Position numbers and translations under genes: made by a program
Assembly (NCBI GenBank): GCA_026418315.1
Contig: JAOABO010000083.1
Location: 1 to 8,276 of the forward strand
Direction: 5' to 3'
From: Bacteroidia bacterium
Lineage (GTDB): Bacteria; Bacteroidota; Bacteroidia; B-17B0; Aurantibacillaceae
DNA length: 8,276 bases
In this document: in pieces, positions 6,960 to 8,276 of the stretch
Numbering within the stretch: position 1 is the first letter of the stretch
Layout of the letters: each line of letters opens with the position of its first letter
Notes under the pieces: generated by a model
What the model saw: the letters and a program-made list of their open reading frames with translations, nothing else
What the model was told of the DNA's origin: nothing
Database searches by the model: none

Positions 6960-7676
6960 ATGAATTCAGAACAACATCATTATGAACAGTGGGACTTAAA
7001 GCATCAGGATGCAGATGTAACTTATCTCTTAAAATATTTGTGTGAGATGTATCCCGGAAAAATTGTATTTTCTACTAGTTTTAATATAGAAGACCAGGTG
7101 ATAACACATTTTATTGCAAATAATCAGTTTCCAATTGACATTTTTACTTTAGATACAGGGCGACTATTTCAGGAAACTTACAATATATGGAGCGAAACAG
7201 AAAAGAAATATGGTATTAAAATCATGCCTTTTTTTCCTGAAAGTACCGATGTGGAAAAAATGATAATGAAGCAGGGAATAAATGGTTTTTATGAAAGCAT
7301 TGAAAACAGAAAAGAATGCTGCTATGTAAGAAAAATAAAGCCACTGATACGGGCATTAAAAGACAAAAAAATATGGATAACGGGCTTAAGAGCAGAGCAC
7401 TCTGAATACAGGCAAAGTATGAATATGTTTGAATGGGACGATAAATATCAGATAATCAAATTTAATCCTTTAATACATTGGACGCAACAGGATGTAATGG
7501 AATTTATCAAAAAAAATAATGTGCCGTATAATTCATTGGTAGATAAGGGATATTGGAGCATTGGGTGTGCCCCTTGTACAAGAGCCATAAAAAAAGGAGA
7601 GCCCTACAGGGCTGGACGTTGGTGGTGGGAAAACAATGATGAAGGCAAAAAAGAATGCGGATTACATTTAAAGTAA
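6960..7676 (+). CDS. cysH: APS/PAPS reductase of the iron-sulfur type
   Basis: The product is 238 residues, full length for assimilatory CysH. It reduces adenylylsulfate (APS) or its 3'-phospho form to sulfite using thioredoxin in the cytoplasm. The nucleotide-binding STSFNIED is at 38-45 and LDTGR at 64-68. The C-terminal ECGLH holds the catalytic Cys233. Two cysteine pairs, C120-C121 in KECCYVRK and C203/C206 in GCAPC, are the ligands of a [4Fe-4S] cluster in APS-type reductases and are absent from E. coli CysH. This favours APS as substrate, although Bacillus-type enzymes with the same cysteines accept both. The genes on both sides, a TauE/SafE transporter and cysD, place it in sulfate assimilation. 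No frameshift or missing key residue is seen. Confidence 0.93.
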   Translation: MNSEQHHYEQWDLKHQDADVTYLLKYLCEMYPGKIVFSTSFNIEDQVITHFIANNQFPIDIFTLDTGRLFQETYNIWSETEKKYGIKIMPFFPESTDVEKMIMKQGINGFYESIENRKECCYVRKIKPLIRALKDKKIWITGLRAEHSEYRQSMNMFEWDDKYQIIKFNPLIHWTQQDVMEFIKKNNVPYNSLVDKGYWSIGCAPCTRAIKKGEPYRAGRWWWENNDEGKKECGLHLK

Positions 7677-7686
7677 CAATTCATTG

Positions 7687-7716
7687 TTTGGGTATGATAA
7701 AATATGATTTAATTTG
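7687..7716 (+). promoter_or_regulatory. possible internal promoter before cysD
   Basis: TTTG at 7687-7690 is followed after 19 bases by TAATTTG at 7710-7716, one base short of TAnnTTTG and the same form as the possible promoter of the peptide transporter. The cysD ATG lies 18 bases further on. The 58-base gap after cysH leaves room for it, but read-through from upstream is equally plausible. Confidence 0.33.
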
Positions 7717-7734
7717 TAGCAAAAGACATAGGGT

Positions 7735-8276
7735 ATGCAAAATTATTTAGAACAATTAGAAGGCGAATCTGTACACATATTAAGAGAAGCGGCTGGTCAG
7801 TTTAAGAGAGCGGCCATTTTATTTTCAGGAGGAAAAGATTCGGCTACTGTGTTACATTTAGCATTGAAAGCATTTGCACCCACATCTGTTCCTTTTATTG
7901 TATTGCATATAGATACAGGGCAAAATTTTCCTGAAGTCATTGCATACAGAGATGAGTTGGTAAAAAAATATCACTTGCATTTAGAAGTCAGATATGTAGA
8001 AGAAAGTATGAAAAAATATGGGTTGAACGAACCGCCCGGTAAATTTCCAAGCAGAAATACTTTACAGACCTATACTTTGTTAGACGCTATTCAGGAACTA
8101 GAATTAGAAGCATGCATTGGTGGTGCCCGACGCGATGAAGAAAAAGCAAGAGCCAAGGAGCGGATTTTTTCATTCAGAGATGCGTTTGGCCAATGGAACC
8201 CACACCAACAACGACCTGAACTTTGGAACATATACAACGGGCTTATTTATAAAGGCGAAAACATACGCGTATTTCC
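7735..8276 (+). CDS. cysD: ATP sulfurylase small subunit CysD, C-terminus beyond the window
   Basis: The frame opens with ATG at 7735 and runs to the right edge, giving 180 complete codons of a protein usually about 300 residues long. CysD works with the GTPase CysN to make APS from sulfate and ATP in the cytoplasm, the step before CysH. The PP-loop SGGKDS is at 31-36, in the N-type ATP pyrophosphatase fold, and HIDTGQNFPE at 58-67 follows the second strand. The strongly conserved block GGARRDEEKARAKERIFSFR (129-148) continues with FGQW (151-154) and RPELWNIYN (160-168), and GENIRVF ends the visible part. The segment EPPGKFPSRNTLQT (99-112) differs from the shorter E. coli-type loop and resembles a common non-enteric CysD form. 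It lies 58 bases after cysH. A cysN gene is expected just downstream but cannot be seen. Confidence 0.95.
   Translation, partial: MQNYLEQLEGESVHILREAAGQFKRAAILFSGGKDSATVLHLALKAFAPTSVPFIVLHIDTGQNFPEVIAYRDELVKKYHLHLEVRYVEESMKKYGLNEPPGKFPSRNTLQTYTLLDAIQELELEACIGGARRDEEKARAKERIFSFRDAFGQWNPHQQRPELWNIYNGLIYKGENIRVF

Overview
The window looks like chromosomal DNA from a member of the Bacteroidota, probably close to the Chitinophagales or Sphingobacteriales. Four things point there. The DNA is AT-rich. Two genes at the left edge belong to families tied to the type IX secretion system, which occurs only in this phylum. Exact TAnnTTTG promoter boxes lie upstream of genes, and most starts lack an obvious Shine-Dalgarno site. 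The genus cannot be fixed from the sequence alone. No mobile element, CRISPR array, tRNA or rRNA was seen. Every gap between genes is about 100 bases or less.

Left part, minus strand (1-3282). Reading in transcription order, there is a POT-family proton/peptide symporter (3282-1723). After an 85-base gap comes an outer-membrane beta-barrel protein of the PorV/PorQ family (1637-570). This overlaps by four bases (ATGA) the start of a large secreted protein that resembles the N-terminus of the type IX secretion sortase-like PorU2. That last gene runs off the left edge.

Middle part, plus strand (3385-6128). An SLC13/DASS-type anion symporter starts behind a consensus Bacteroidota promoter in the divergent gap. 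Its stop codon overlaps (ATGA) the start of a LolD-like ABC ATPase. Nine bases later comes a PAP2-type membrane phosphatase with all three catalytic motifs. The tight spacing suggests one transcript, although the three products have no obvious shared job.

Right part, plus strand (6186-8276). A second consensus promoter precedes a sulfur-assimilation cluster: a TauE/SafE-type anion transporter, a CysH-type APS/PAPS reductase with iron-sulfur cysteine pairs, and CysD, the small subunit of ATP sulfurylase, which is cut by the right edge. The transporter probably moves sulfate or sulfite. CysD, with a CysN expected just outside the window, would make APS, and CysH would reduce it to sulfite. The SLC13 gene 1.4 kb upstream is a second candidate sulfate carrier, but its substrate is not shown by the sequence.

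Nothing here is clearly an undescribed system. The items most worth a second look are the PorU2-like/PorV-like pair, the unusual SLC13-lolD-PAP2 gene string, and the palindromes that overlap predicted promoters.
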